Positions 26,969 through 33,769 of a stretch of 64,000 bases of DNA are shown piece after piece (the first letter of the stretch is position 1; every line of letters starts with the position of its first letter). This stretch comes from Cyanobium usitatum str. Tous. GTDB taxonomy: Bacteria > Cyanobacteriota > Cyanobacteriia > PCC-6307 > Cyanobiaceae. Where the stretch lies: contig NZ_OY986431.1 in NCBI RefSeq assembly GCF_963920485.1, forward strand, positions 930,001-994,000, written 5' to 3'. Under the pieces are notes generated by a model. It searched no databases. It saw nothing but the letters and a program-made list of their open reading frames with translations, and was not told the origin of the DNA. Made by a program: the position numbers and the translations under genes.

Positions 26969-27769
26969 ATGACCCAATCGATCAAAACCAAATCCCTCTG
27001 CCGCCGCGCCCTCCAACAACGCAACCAGCGGGTCAACCAGTACCGCGCTCTGGTGACCCCAATCGCTTTGCACTACTGCCGCCGCTGTCCCGAGCCCCTC
27101 GACGATCTGGTTCAGGTGGGACTGATGGGCCTGCTAAGAGCCGCCGAGCTCTATAAACCGCAAACAGCAACTCCTTTCGAGGCCTTTGCTAGACCCCACA
27201 TCCGTGGCGCCATCCTGCATTACCTGCGCGATTCGGCATCGGCCGTGCGGTTGCCTCGCCGGCAGATGGAGCTACACGACAAGCTGCGTCAATTGAAGGC
27301 CAGCTGGAGCAGTGACCACGGGCAGGAGCCCAGCTGCGATGATCTGCGCCTGGCTCTGCAGCTCAACCTCGACCAATGGCAAGAATTGCTGCGTGGTCAA
27401 GCTTTGGCCAGGCCTCTGGACCTGCAGACCGGCTACGAGGAAACCAGGCTGCAAGGTGATGAAGGAGTCAGGCTTTGGGAGTCTGAAATCACTGGCGCCG
27501 ATGACTGGGACCATCAAGGGGCTGAAGTGCGTCAGCAACTTGCTTGCCTTGAGCCCGGACTACGTCGCGTAATCCAGAAGGTCGTGCTCTCGGGCTGGAG
27601 CTACCGGCGCACGGCAGCCCTGCTGCAGGTGAGTCCGATGACGGTGCAGCGAAGACTTAAGCAGGGCCTGGCACAGCTGCGCTCCGCCCTCCTTAAAGCA
27701 GACGCGTTCCCAACTCTCAGCTGCCAGCCGAGGTCCCATCCCGCTCCATCTGTCGCTCCAGCGTGCTGA
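26969..27769 (+). CDS. Group 3 RNA polymerase sigma factor, SigF-like
   Basis: 266 residues from ATG 26969; a TTG at 26924 would add 15. Region 2 is clear: ALHYCRRCPEPLDDLVQVGLMGLLRAAELY, then FEAFARPHIRGAILHYLRDSASAVRLPRR. Region 3 follows (PSCDDLRLALQLNLDQWQELL), and region 4 has a helix-turn-helix (YRRTAALLQVSPMTVQRRLKQGL). The CPEP/DDLVQVG pattern and the RGAILHYLRD segment are typical of cyanobacterial SigF, known in Synechocystis for control of pili, motility and envelope genes. No anti-sigma factor is adjacent. The two genes downstream on the same strand are candidate targets, by position only. Confidence 0.88.
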   Translation: MTQSIKTKSLCRRALQQRNQRVNQYRALVTPIALHYCRRCPEPLDDLVQVGLMGLLRAAELYKPQTATPFEAFARPHIRGAILHYLRDSASAVRLPRRQMELHDKLRQLKASWSSDHGQEPSCDDLRLALQLNLDQWQELLRGQALARPLDLQTGYEETRLQGDEGVRLWESEITGADDWDHQGAEVRQQLACLEPGLRRVIQKVVLSGWSYRRTAALLQVSPMTVQRRLKQGLAQLRSALLKADAFPTLSCQPRSHPAPSVAPAC

Positions 27770-27911
27770 TCGAAGCATTCACAGCTGCCAGCTGGCGTTC
27801 CACCCCGTCCCGCCAGAATTGCAGCATGCGCAGCTTGCGCTCTTGATGACGCCTCCAGCTACTAGCGCCGCCGTCATCAACGCTGCCACAGCAGCCCAAG
27901 TGGGGAAGCAT
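27717..27911 (-). CDS. Possible small coiled-coil protein antisense to the sigma factor end
   Basis: A 64-residue minus-strand frame, of which the last 37 residues (from Met at 27827: MLQFWRDGVERQLAAVNASI, then STLERQMERD) look like a genuine amphipathic helix with regular Leu/Ile spacing. It overlaps the last 53 bases of the sigma factor gene and otherwise lies in the 216-base gap before the DUF3370 gene. The N-terminal part is Ser/Gly/Cys-rich and unconvincing, so the 36-residue version is the more likely product if any. I recall short Trp-Arg-Asp coil proteins in marine Synechococcus but cannot match this one. Confidence 0.4.
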   Translation of the reverse strand: MLPHLGCCGSVDDGGASSWRRHQERKLRMLQFWRDGVERQLAAVNASISTLERQMERDGTSAGS

Positions 27912-27985
27912 GAGAAAGTGGGAGAGGTCATTAAGGTTCTAGCGAGCCTGACGGGCTTGCCGAGTGTCGTGTTTCTCCTCCAGCG

Positions 27986-29740
27986 ATGGCCCTGAAACAC
28001 CCTTCGCTCAGTTCCATTCCAAGCCCCTGTACGAGCTCTCAATCTGGGTTTGCAACCGACTGCCGGTCCTACCCTTGTGCAGTCGGGGCCATTGCACTCA
28101 ATCCCAACACCCTGATTTCCAGATTTCCGTTGCGGCCGATCAAACTGCTGATAGCAACTGCCTTGGGTGTTCCCCTCGGTCTGTTGCAGACGCTGCCAGC
28201 GGCCGCTTACGTAGCCCTTATGGCGGGACAACAGGCCCGTCCCCTAAACGGCACCTTCAACAAGGTGCCGGTTCTGCATTCGAACCAGCCTGAGGAGGTG
28301 GAAGGCCCCGGAATCCTGATCAACACAGCACCTGGACACGCCTACGCCGAAGAGACTGGCCAACCATTGCGTAATGCCGAATTCACCTTCAACGGTGACT
28401 TTGGTGTGCACATGCACCACAAGTATTTCCCACCGAACCGCCGCCAGCTATCTCCCTCTGCCAGGCGTCCAGAAATCACCTTAGGGCTGATTCTGATCAA
28501 TCCCGGCCTGCGGGCAGTGCACATCCGCTTTGAAAACGGTGCAGTGCGGAACAGCTTTGAGGCGCCTTACCTTATCAATCACAAAATGGGAGTTAGACCT
28601 CTTGGTCCTCGCCCTTGGAATACCGGCCCTGGAGATGCAACCGCTGTGCAGGTGCTGCGTGGTCGCTTAGATCCAAAACTCAATCAGGAAATCACAATTC
28701 CTGCTCGCAGCAGGATTGTCCTATTTCAGACTCAGCTGCCTGCGCTTGGCATTGCCAATGCACTGCTTAAAGGCCGCAGTGACGGCCCTTTTCAGATGGC
28801 TGTTGTTGCTGCCAAGGACCCCAATAGTGACTGGGATTTAATCTCTGTTTTGGATCGGGGCCGGCTTGCTCCGGGCCGGGTCTATCTGAACCGTATTGCT
28901 GATATCAAAGGCCGGCGCATTTTTTCCCGCGTAGGGGGAGTTGCCATTGGAGATGCCTATCAGGCCAGCCTCAGCCACAACCTTGCCCAGCAAGGCCCAT
29001 TACACGTTCCGCTAACGAGCACTAATCGCCACAATTTTGGTACCCGCGAAGTGCAGGTAAACCCACTTGTCAGCCGCATGGTGGATTCATCCCTAGACAA
29101 TGTGGGCACCTACGGAGTTCGATTTGATGTTGATCTGAATCTCAAGGGGGCTGGCCCCTATGAGCTAGTTCTCAGTCATCCCACCGCCTCAGGAAGTGGT
29201 AAACCTTTCACTGCCTTCAGGGGGTCACTGCAGGTACGCACCGAGGAAGGGCTTCAAGAAATGCACGTTGGCATGCGCTCTGGCCAAAGCTTGCCCCTCA
29301 CTACCTTGAATCTTCAGGGAGGTGTATCCAACCCAGTTCGGATCAGCTTGGTATATCCAGCTGATGCCACCCCTGGGCACCTGCTCAGCATTGTGCCTGC
29401 CAGTCAGGTCGCCATGGTCAAAGAGCGAGAGCGCTTATTCGAGCTGGCTCGCAACACAGCCAGCCCCGCGGCGCTGACGCCCCCCCAGTCCCTGCCTGCG
29501 ATTCCGGATCAAGATGGTGAGGGTCAGGATAGATCAGTAGAGATGACCCCTTTGGTGCTGCAGCCCCGCTTCCCCAGCCTGCCCCCCCTTAGATCAAATC
29601 CACCGCCCCCACCGCCAGTCTCTCAGCCGCGTTATTCCCCCAGCCAGACTTCAACACCTGGGAACCAAACCTTGGTTGATCGCTACCAGCAGGCCCTAGA
29701 AGCGCAGCAGGAAATGATGCGCGGCCTTATGGGCCGTTAG
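27986..29740 (+). CDS. DUF3370 family exported protein
   Basis: 584 residues from ATG 27986. A late hydrophobic segment at about residues 52-74 (IKLLIATALGVPLGLLQTLPAAA) is the signal sequence, so the true start may be downstream of 27986. The mature part follows the DUF3370 plan: QQARPLNGTFNKVPVLHSNQPE, FGVHMHHKYFPPNRRQ, LGLILINPGLRAVHIRF, and late GTREVQVNPLVSRMVDS with YGVRFDVDLNLKGAGPYELVLSHP. The last 100 residues are Pro/Ser-rich and probably disordered. The family is cyanobacterial and uncharacterised. It lies 2 bases before the RHH-J gene and behind the sigma factor. Confidence 0.82.
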   Translation: MALKHPSLSSIPSPCTSSQSGFATDCRSYPCAVGAIALNPNTLISRFPLRPIKLLIATALGVPLGLLQTLPAAAYVALMAGQQARPLNGTFNKVPVLHSNQPEEVEGPGILINTAPGHAYAEETGQPLRNAEFTFNGDFGVHMHHKYFPPNRRQLSPSARRPEITLGLILINPGLRAVHIRFENGAVRNSFEAPYLINHKMGVRPLGPRPWNTGPGDATAVQVLRGRLDPKLNQEITIPARSRIVLFQTQLPALGIANALLKGRSDGPFQMAVVAAKDPNSDWDLISVLDRGRLAPGRVYLNRIADIKGRRIFSRVGGVAIGDAYQASLSHNLAQQGPLHVPLTSTNRHNFGTREVQVNPLVSRMVDSSLDNVGTYGVRFDVDLNLKGAGPYELVLSHPTASGSGKPFTAFRGSLQVRTEEGLQEMHVGMRSGQSLPLTTLNLQGGVSNPVRISLVYPADATPGHLLSIVPASQVAMVKERERLFELARNTASPAALTPPQSLPAIPDQDGEGQDRSVEMTPLVLQPRFPSLPPLRSNPPPPPPVSQPRYSPSQTSTPGNQTLVDRYQQALEAQQEMMRGLMGR

Positions 29741-29742
29741 GC

Positions 29743-30801
29743 ATGGCTAAGCCGGCGGACCCCAATCGTCGTCGCTTCAGTCTGGAGCTGCCTGTCGATT
29801 TGCTCGATAAAATTGATGCGCTGCGGGCGGAGTGGGGCATTCGCAGTCGTGGAGATATTTTGGAGCGTCTGCTACAAGAGATCTTCCCAAATAGTGAGGA
29901 AGCTGATACCTCTGTTCTTGCATACGGCAGCGATCATCAGCCTGATGAATTTCTGAGCGTACAAACCAGCCTGCAATCAACCTTCAACGAGCAGGGGGCG
30001 TTGGTGTTGATGACTCGGGGCTCCGGTGGAGACTTGTGCCTGGATCGCGAATCAGCGGATCCTGAATTTGCCTTCAACTTCGATGTTGATGCGTCGATGG
30101 CAGCGGAAGTGCGCCCTCGTCAGAGCGGCATTGACTTACCTGGCTTTGTGAGGCGCCAATCTGATCAGCTCAAGCGCAGTCTCCAGCCCCTACGCCAACC
30201 CATGGATGTGGCGCAGGAACCTCTGCCCCACATAGGCGGTGATGTTCTTGAACGCTCCCTGGCTAAAGCCCGCGACCACTGGCTTGAGCTCTATGGCAAG
30301 GTTGCTAATGAGGCGGTACTAGAAGCCGCAATGGTGTGGTTGGCCCAGGACATTTGGGCCCAGAGTGATCAGAGTGAGGGTCGCCCTTTTACTTGGTCGC
30401 TTGCTTGCGAGGTGGTGGCCAATACGGCTCCCAGCTGGGGCAGGGAACCCGCAACATTCGAAAGAGTCATGGTGATGGCAGGTTTGCTGGAGGATCCCTT
30501 CAGCACTTCAACCCTGGAACTTCGCTTGCCAACGCTGATCAGGCGCTTTGTACATCGTTTCCGCAAGCGACGTAAAGGCAGTTCGTTCCAGACTCTTGAA
30601 CACACCATGACTCTGCACGGAGCCTTAAAGCTGCTGCAATTGCCAACAGCGCCGGGGCAGCGTCTCACCCTGCGACAGATACGGGAGGCTTACCGCGAGT
30701 TGGCGATGAGCCATCACCCCGACTCCGGCGGCACGGAAGAAACCATGCGGCGCCTAAATGAGGCTTACCAGTTGCTGAAAGAGCTGTACCGCAACGAATA
30801 G
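29743..30801 (+). CDS. RHH-like N-terminus fused to a C-terminal J domain
   Basis: 352 residues. Residues 9-45 (RRRFSLELPVDLLDKIDALR, then AEWGIRSRGDILERLLQEIF) have the beta-strand plus two-helix pattern of ribbon-helix-helix DNA-binding proteins. A long middle of about 240 residues has no recognised motif but contains helical stretches (DHWLELYGKVANEAVLEAAM) and a basic patch (RRFVHRFRKRRKG). The C-terminus is a J domain: LTLRQIREAYRELAMSHHPD with HPD at 325-327, then EETMRRLNEAYQLLKELY. The J domain should stimulate a DnaK-type chaperone. The RHH call is from pattern only. It is 2 bases downstream of the DUF3370 gene. Confidence 0.82.
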   Translation: MAKPADPNRRRFSLELPVDLLDKIDALRAEWGIRSRGDILERLLQEIFPNSEEADTSVLAYGSDHQPDEFLSVQTSLQSTFNEQGALVLMTRGSGGDLCLDRESADPEFAFNFDVDASMAAEVRPRQSGIDLPGFVRRQSDQLKRSLQPLRQPMDVAQEPLPHIGGDVLERSLAKARDHWLELYGKVANEAVLEAAMVWLAQDIWAQSDQSEGRPFTWSLACEVVANTAPSWGREPATFERVMVMAGLLEDPFSTSTLELRLPTLIRRFVHRFRKRRKGSSFQTLEHTMTLHGALKLLQLPTAPGQRLTLRQIREAYRELAMSHHPDSGGTEETMRRLNEAYQLLKELYRNE

Positions 30802-31368
30802 CTTCGTATAACAATTCTTGATTGGGACTCGTATCGAGTCTTGGAATAATTCTTGGACGAGACTGATGGGCTGTTCTTTTGTTGGGGCCGACGTGTGCCT
30901 GCCTGCCCCCCTTGTTTGAGCAAGCCCCAACAGTTTGATTAGGCAAAGACGAGGCAGTGAGCGATTCATCTCGTCTCATCTGAGATTAAATATTGGTCTT
31001 GCTAAGAGCCTTATTCGAGATGTATGCGAATAATCGTTCTTGGCTCAATTGGTCTTGTCTTGCGCTAAGACTATTTAAGAGTCTTAGCTTAGAACCCTGA
31101 GACATTTTTAAGCAGGCGTCTTCCCTTGGCTGCTGATGCTTTGTTGGTTTGATTTCCAATTTTTCCGCGTTTCTGCCTGCATGCTCCTATCCGCTCCCCC
31201 TATGGGGCCTTTGTTGGTGTGGCAAGAAATTGGCCATATCAGCTTGTCCAGTCACCCGAAGTGAGCTTGTCCAGATGGCGCGGCTGTCTTCAAAGTCCCT
31301 GCGGTAACAGTGTTAGAAGACCTGCGTCACTGTTTCATACACAGGTACGCAATCTCTTTAGGCCCAGC
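30802..31368. other. Non-coding stretch dense in inverted repeats; candidate structured RNA(s)
   Basis: 567 bases with no convincing gene and lower GC than the flanks. Perfect inverted repeats occur in series: GACTCG-tat-CGAGTC at 30826-30840; TGTTGGGGC (30880-30888) with GCCCCAACA (30924-30932), enclosing CTTG/CAAG; TCTCA-tc-TGAGA at 30974-30985; GAGCC-TTATTCG (31006-31017) with CGAATAA (31027-31033) and GGCTC (31042-31046); GCTAAGACT (31064-31072) with AGTCTTAGC (31080-31088). The word TTGGTCTTG recurs near 30993 and 31049. None has a proper T-tract, so simple terminators do not explain them. An RNA gene is possible but I cannot match it to tmRNA, RNase P, SRP or 6S RNA. Confidence 0.4.
31241..31274. 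repeat. Direct repeat agcttgtccag, two copies 23 bases apart
   Basis: The 11-base word is at 31241-31251 and 31264-31274, upstream of the small open frame starting at 31369. Two helical turns of spacing would suit tandem binding of one regulator, but no regulator is known. Confidence 0.4.
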
Positions 31369-31512
31369 ATGAGCCTTGCTGAAGCTCAGGAGCTTGCTGG
31401 CTGGGAAGGGGCCGCGCGGCTGGTCGACGCGATGATCGGCAATCTCATAATGGACCTAGGAATAGACTCTTGCCGCGTCTTAGATGAGATTTTGCAGAAG
31501 GGTGCTGGGTAG
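31369..31512 (+). CDS. Possible 47-residue protein
   Basis: The frame is open from 31219, but only the part from ATG 31369 looks protein-like: MSLAEAQELAGWEGAARLVD, then AMIGNLIMDLGIDSCRVLDE, ending in ILQKGAG. It is helical, slightly acidic and without a signal peptide. The upstream part of the frame contains sequence that reads as non-coding. No strong ribosome-binding site is visible. It could be a small conserved protein or chance. Confidence 0.4.
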   Translation: MSLAEAQELAGWEGAARLVDAMIGNLIMDLGIDSCRVLDEILQKGAG

Positions 31513-31555
31513 GCTGCGATCACCCGCCGCCCGTAACCAAAACTTGAACAGCGCC

Positions 31556-31613
31556 CTGTCGCCCCATCTGTGTGCGACAGCGGTTGATTCTTTTGCGTCC
31601 AGACTGGGACGCA
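31556..31613 (+). terminator. Two hairpins after the small frame
   Basis: CTGTCGC (31556-31562) pairs with GCGACAG (31574-31580) and is followed by attctttt; TGCGTCC (31594-31600) pairs with GGACGCA (31607-31613). The first could terminate plus-strand transcription from the small frame. Neither has an ideal T-tract. Confidence 0.4.
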
Positions 31614-31629
31614 TTATTAATCCAATAAA

Positions 31630-31664
31630 AAGACCCAGAAGAGACAAATGCTCCTCTGGGTCTT
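31630..31664 (-). terminator. Strong intrinsic terminator of apcD
   Basis: aagacccagaagag at 31630-31643 pairs with ctcctctgggtctt at 31651-31664 with one mismatch and a 7-base loop. Read on the minus strand, the stem is followed directly by TTTTTATT. It lies 26 bases beyond the apcD stop. Confidence 0.85.
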
Positions 31665-31686
31665 GGTGCTGGTTGGAGGATCTGAA

Positions 31687-32181
31687 TCAGGTGCTGGTTT
31701 GCATGCCCTGGATCAGGAAGTCGAAGTAAGGGCCCGCAAGGGAAGCCTGGTCTGTGCTCAGCAGGGCTAGCGAGGCCTCCTTCATGGTGCGCATTGCGTC
31801 CACCATGCCTGGCATGGGTACGCCGAGGCTGTTGTACATCTCACGGGCACCGACCAGGCCAATCTGTTGAATCATCTCGGTGCTCCCGGCGAGAACGCCG
31901 TAGGTCACCAGGCGCAGATACCAGCTGTAGTCGCGCAGGCACTGGGCCCGCTGCTTCTGGCCGTAGGCATTGCCACCAGGGGCCACGTAGTCGGGGTTGC
32001 GCTGGAAGAGCTGCTTGGCCGACTCATCAACAATCTTTCTCTCGTTGTCGGTAAGAAGCCGCACAACCGCCAGCCTTTCGGCTCCCCGGCTGAGGTACTC
32101 CACCATGGAGCGCAACTCGCCGCCACTGGGATACCGCAGCTGATCATCAGCCTGAAGGATCAGATCCCGAACGACGCTCAT
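31687..32181 (-). CDS. apcD: Allophycocyanin alpha-B subunit
   Basis: ApcD is a terminal emitter of the phycobilisome core that passes energy mainly to photosystem I. From ATG 32181 it is 164 residues; ATG 32193 would add four. The phycobiliprotein globin pattern is intact: LQADDQLRYPSGGEL, the phycocyanobilin-binding Cys81 in GQKQRAQCLRDYSWYLR, APGGNAYG with Asn71, and REMYNSLGVPMPGMVDA. The MSVV...LQADD start and PVPGMV-like segment separate it from ApcA. It stands alone, away from the main apc operon, which is the usual arrangement for apcD, and has its own terminator. Confidence 0.93.
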   Translation of the reverse strand: MSVVRDLILQADDQLRYPSGGELRSMVEYLSRGAERLAVVRLLTDNERKIVDESAKQLFQRNPDYVAPGGNAYGQKQRAQCLRDYSWYLRLVTYGVLAGSTEMIQQIGLVGAREMYNSLGVPMPGMVDAMRTMKEASLALLSTDQASLAGPYFDFLIQGMQTST

Positions 32182-32334
32182 CGCAGCGACCACACGCGCC
32201 CATCACTGTATCGACTCCGCAGCAAGATCAACGTGCACCGCCGCAAGGTGTAACGCCCCTTTGCACGGCGTAGGGTGAAGGATTGGTAGGCGGGCGTGGG
32301 CACTAAAAGCTTTGGCAACGGCGCGGGTGGTGGC

Positions 32335-33747
32335 ATGAGCGGTGGCGCCGAGCTGTCCACCGGCATGACCGTGACGGTGGACATCACCGGCCTATCCCAT
32401 GACGGGCAGGGCGTGGCCCGTCTGGCAGATCGGGTCCTGTTTGTAGCTGGTGCCCTGCCTGGGGAGCAGGCGAAGGTACGCCTCACCCATAAGGCCCGTC
32501 GCCACTGGCTGGCTGAGCTGCAACAGGTGCTTGAGCCGGCACCGGAGCGGCGACGACCTCCTTGCATCCTTGCTGAGGATTGTGGTGGGTGCAGCTTGCA
32601 GCACCTCGATGACTCGGCGCAGCAGCACTGGAAGCACCAAAAAGTCGTTGATGCCCTGCGCCGTATTGCCCACCTTGATACGGATGTTGCGCCCTTAATG
32701 GCAGCACCAGAAGGGCTCGGCTATCGCAACAGGGCGATTATCCCGCTGGAGCGCTGCGAGGACGGGCGGTTACGGGCTGGCTTTTATCGCCCTGGCACCC
32801 ACAAGATTGTCAATATGAATCGCTGCCCGGTGCTTGATCCGCGCCTGGACGCCTTGATCGCACCGCTTAAATCTGATCTTGAGACCAGCGACTGGCCCGT
32901 TGATCGGGACTGCCGCGAGGGGGGCGGCCTGCGCCATCTGGCCCTGCGAATCGGCAGCTATACCGGCGAGTTGCTGATCACCCTGGTAAGCAGCACCCCA
33001 GACCTGGAGGGCATCGAGATCTTGGCTGCCCAATGGATGCACCGCTGGCCAGAACTTGTGGGGGTCTGCCTGAACCTGCAACCCCTAGCTACCAACACCC
33101 TGATGGGGCCCGAGACACGCGTGGTGGTCGGCCGTAGCTGGGTGCAGGAGCGTTTCTGTGACCTGGAGCTGCGCATTGCGGCAGACACTTTTTTCCAGGT
33201 CCATACCAGGCAGGCTGAACGAATTGTGCCCCTGGTTCTTGCTGCGCTGGCGGGCTCTGCGCCTGGCGTGATGGTTGATGCCTACTGCGGCATTGGCACC
33301 TACAGCTTGCCGGTGGCGGCGGCGGGCTGGCACGTTCACGGCATTGAACTAAGCCCCGAGGCCGTGCACCAGGCCAAGGCCAATGCCCGCGAAAACGGCC
33401 TAAGTGAATCAGCCACCTTTGAGACCGGAGTGGTGGCCGAGTGCCTGGCTGAGCACCTGGTTCATTGCGATGCGGTCTTTCTCGATCCCCCCCGCAAGGG
33501 ACTGGAGCCCGCCACCCTGCAGGCGATCATCGAACGCCCCCCCGCCCACCTCCTCTACCTCAGTTGCGACCCCGCCACCTTGGCCCGGGACCTGGCCCTG
33601 CTGGTTGGCGGCGGCAGTTATCGCTTGGAGAGCGTTCAGCCGATCGACTTTTTCCCCCAAACAAGCCACGTAGAGACATTGACCGTTATGAGCCGTATCG
33701 GAGCTGGCATCCCAACCCCGCAGCCCGAGGCAGCGGAGCCGGAGTAG
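32335..33747 (+). CDS. rlmD: 23S rRNA (uracil-C5)-methyltransferase, RlmD/RumA type
   Basis: Uses SAM to methylate a uridine of 23S rRNA (RumA family) or of tRNA (TrmA family). ATG 32335 gives 470 residues; a GTG at 32296 would extend it. The N-terminal TRAM domain (VTVDITGLSHDGQGVAR) is followed by a cysteine set in PPCILAEDCGGCSLQHL for a [4Fe-4S] cluster. The methyltransferase core has DAYCGIGTYSLPVA, IELSPEAVHQAKANA, FLDPPRKGL, and the catalytic cysteine in LSCDPATLARDL. The TRAM domain and cluster favour a RumA-like enzyme, but the exact target base is inferred. Confidence 0.9.
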   Translation: MSGGAELSTGMTVTVDITGLSHDGQGVARLADRVLFVAGALPGEQAKVRLTHKARRHWLAELQQVLEPAPERRRPPCILAEDCGGCSLQHLDDSAQQHWKHQKVVDALRRIAHLDTDVAPLMAAPEGLGYRNRAIIPLERCEDGRLRAGFYRPGTHKIVNMNRCPVLDPRLDALIAPLKSDLETSDWPVDRDCREGGGLRHLALRIGSYTGELLITLVSSTPDLEGIEILAAQWMHRWPELVGVCLNLQPLATNTLMGPETRVVVGRSWVQERFCDLELRIAADTFFQVHTRQAERIVPLVLAALAGSAPGVMVDAYCGIGTYSLPVAAAGWHVHGIELSPEAVHQAKANARENGLSESATFETGVVAECLAEHLVHCDAVFLDPPRKGLEPATLQAIIERPPAHLLYLSCDPATLARDLALLVGGGSYRLESVQPIDFFPQTSHVETLTVMSRIGAGIPTPQPEAAEPE

Positions 33748-33769
33748 GGGTGGACCTGCAGCCTGGATA

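Noticed and set aside
27779-28231. 150-residue minus-strand frame upstream of the DUF3370 gene
   Set aside because: It overlaps the DUF3370 N-terminal coding region, has no helical or domain pattern, and competes with a better small frame on the same strand.
30802-31368. tmRNA, RNase P RNA, SRP RNA or 6S RNA in the hairpin-rich gap
   Set aside because: None of their core sequences that I know is present, so only an unnamed structured element is reported.
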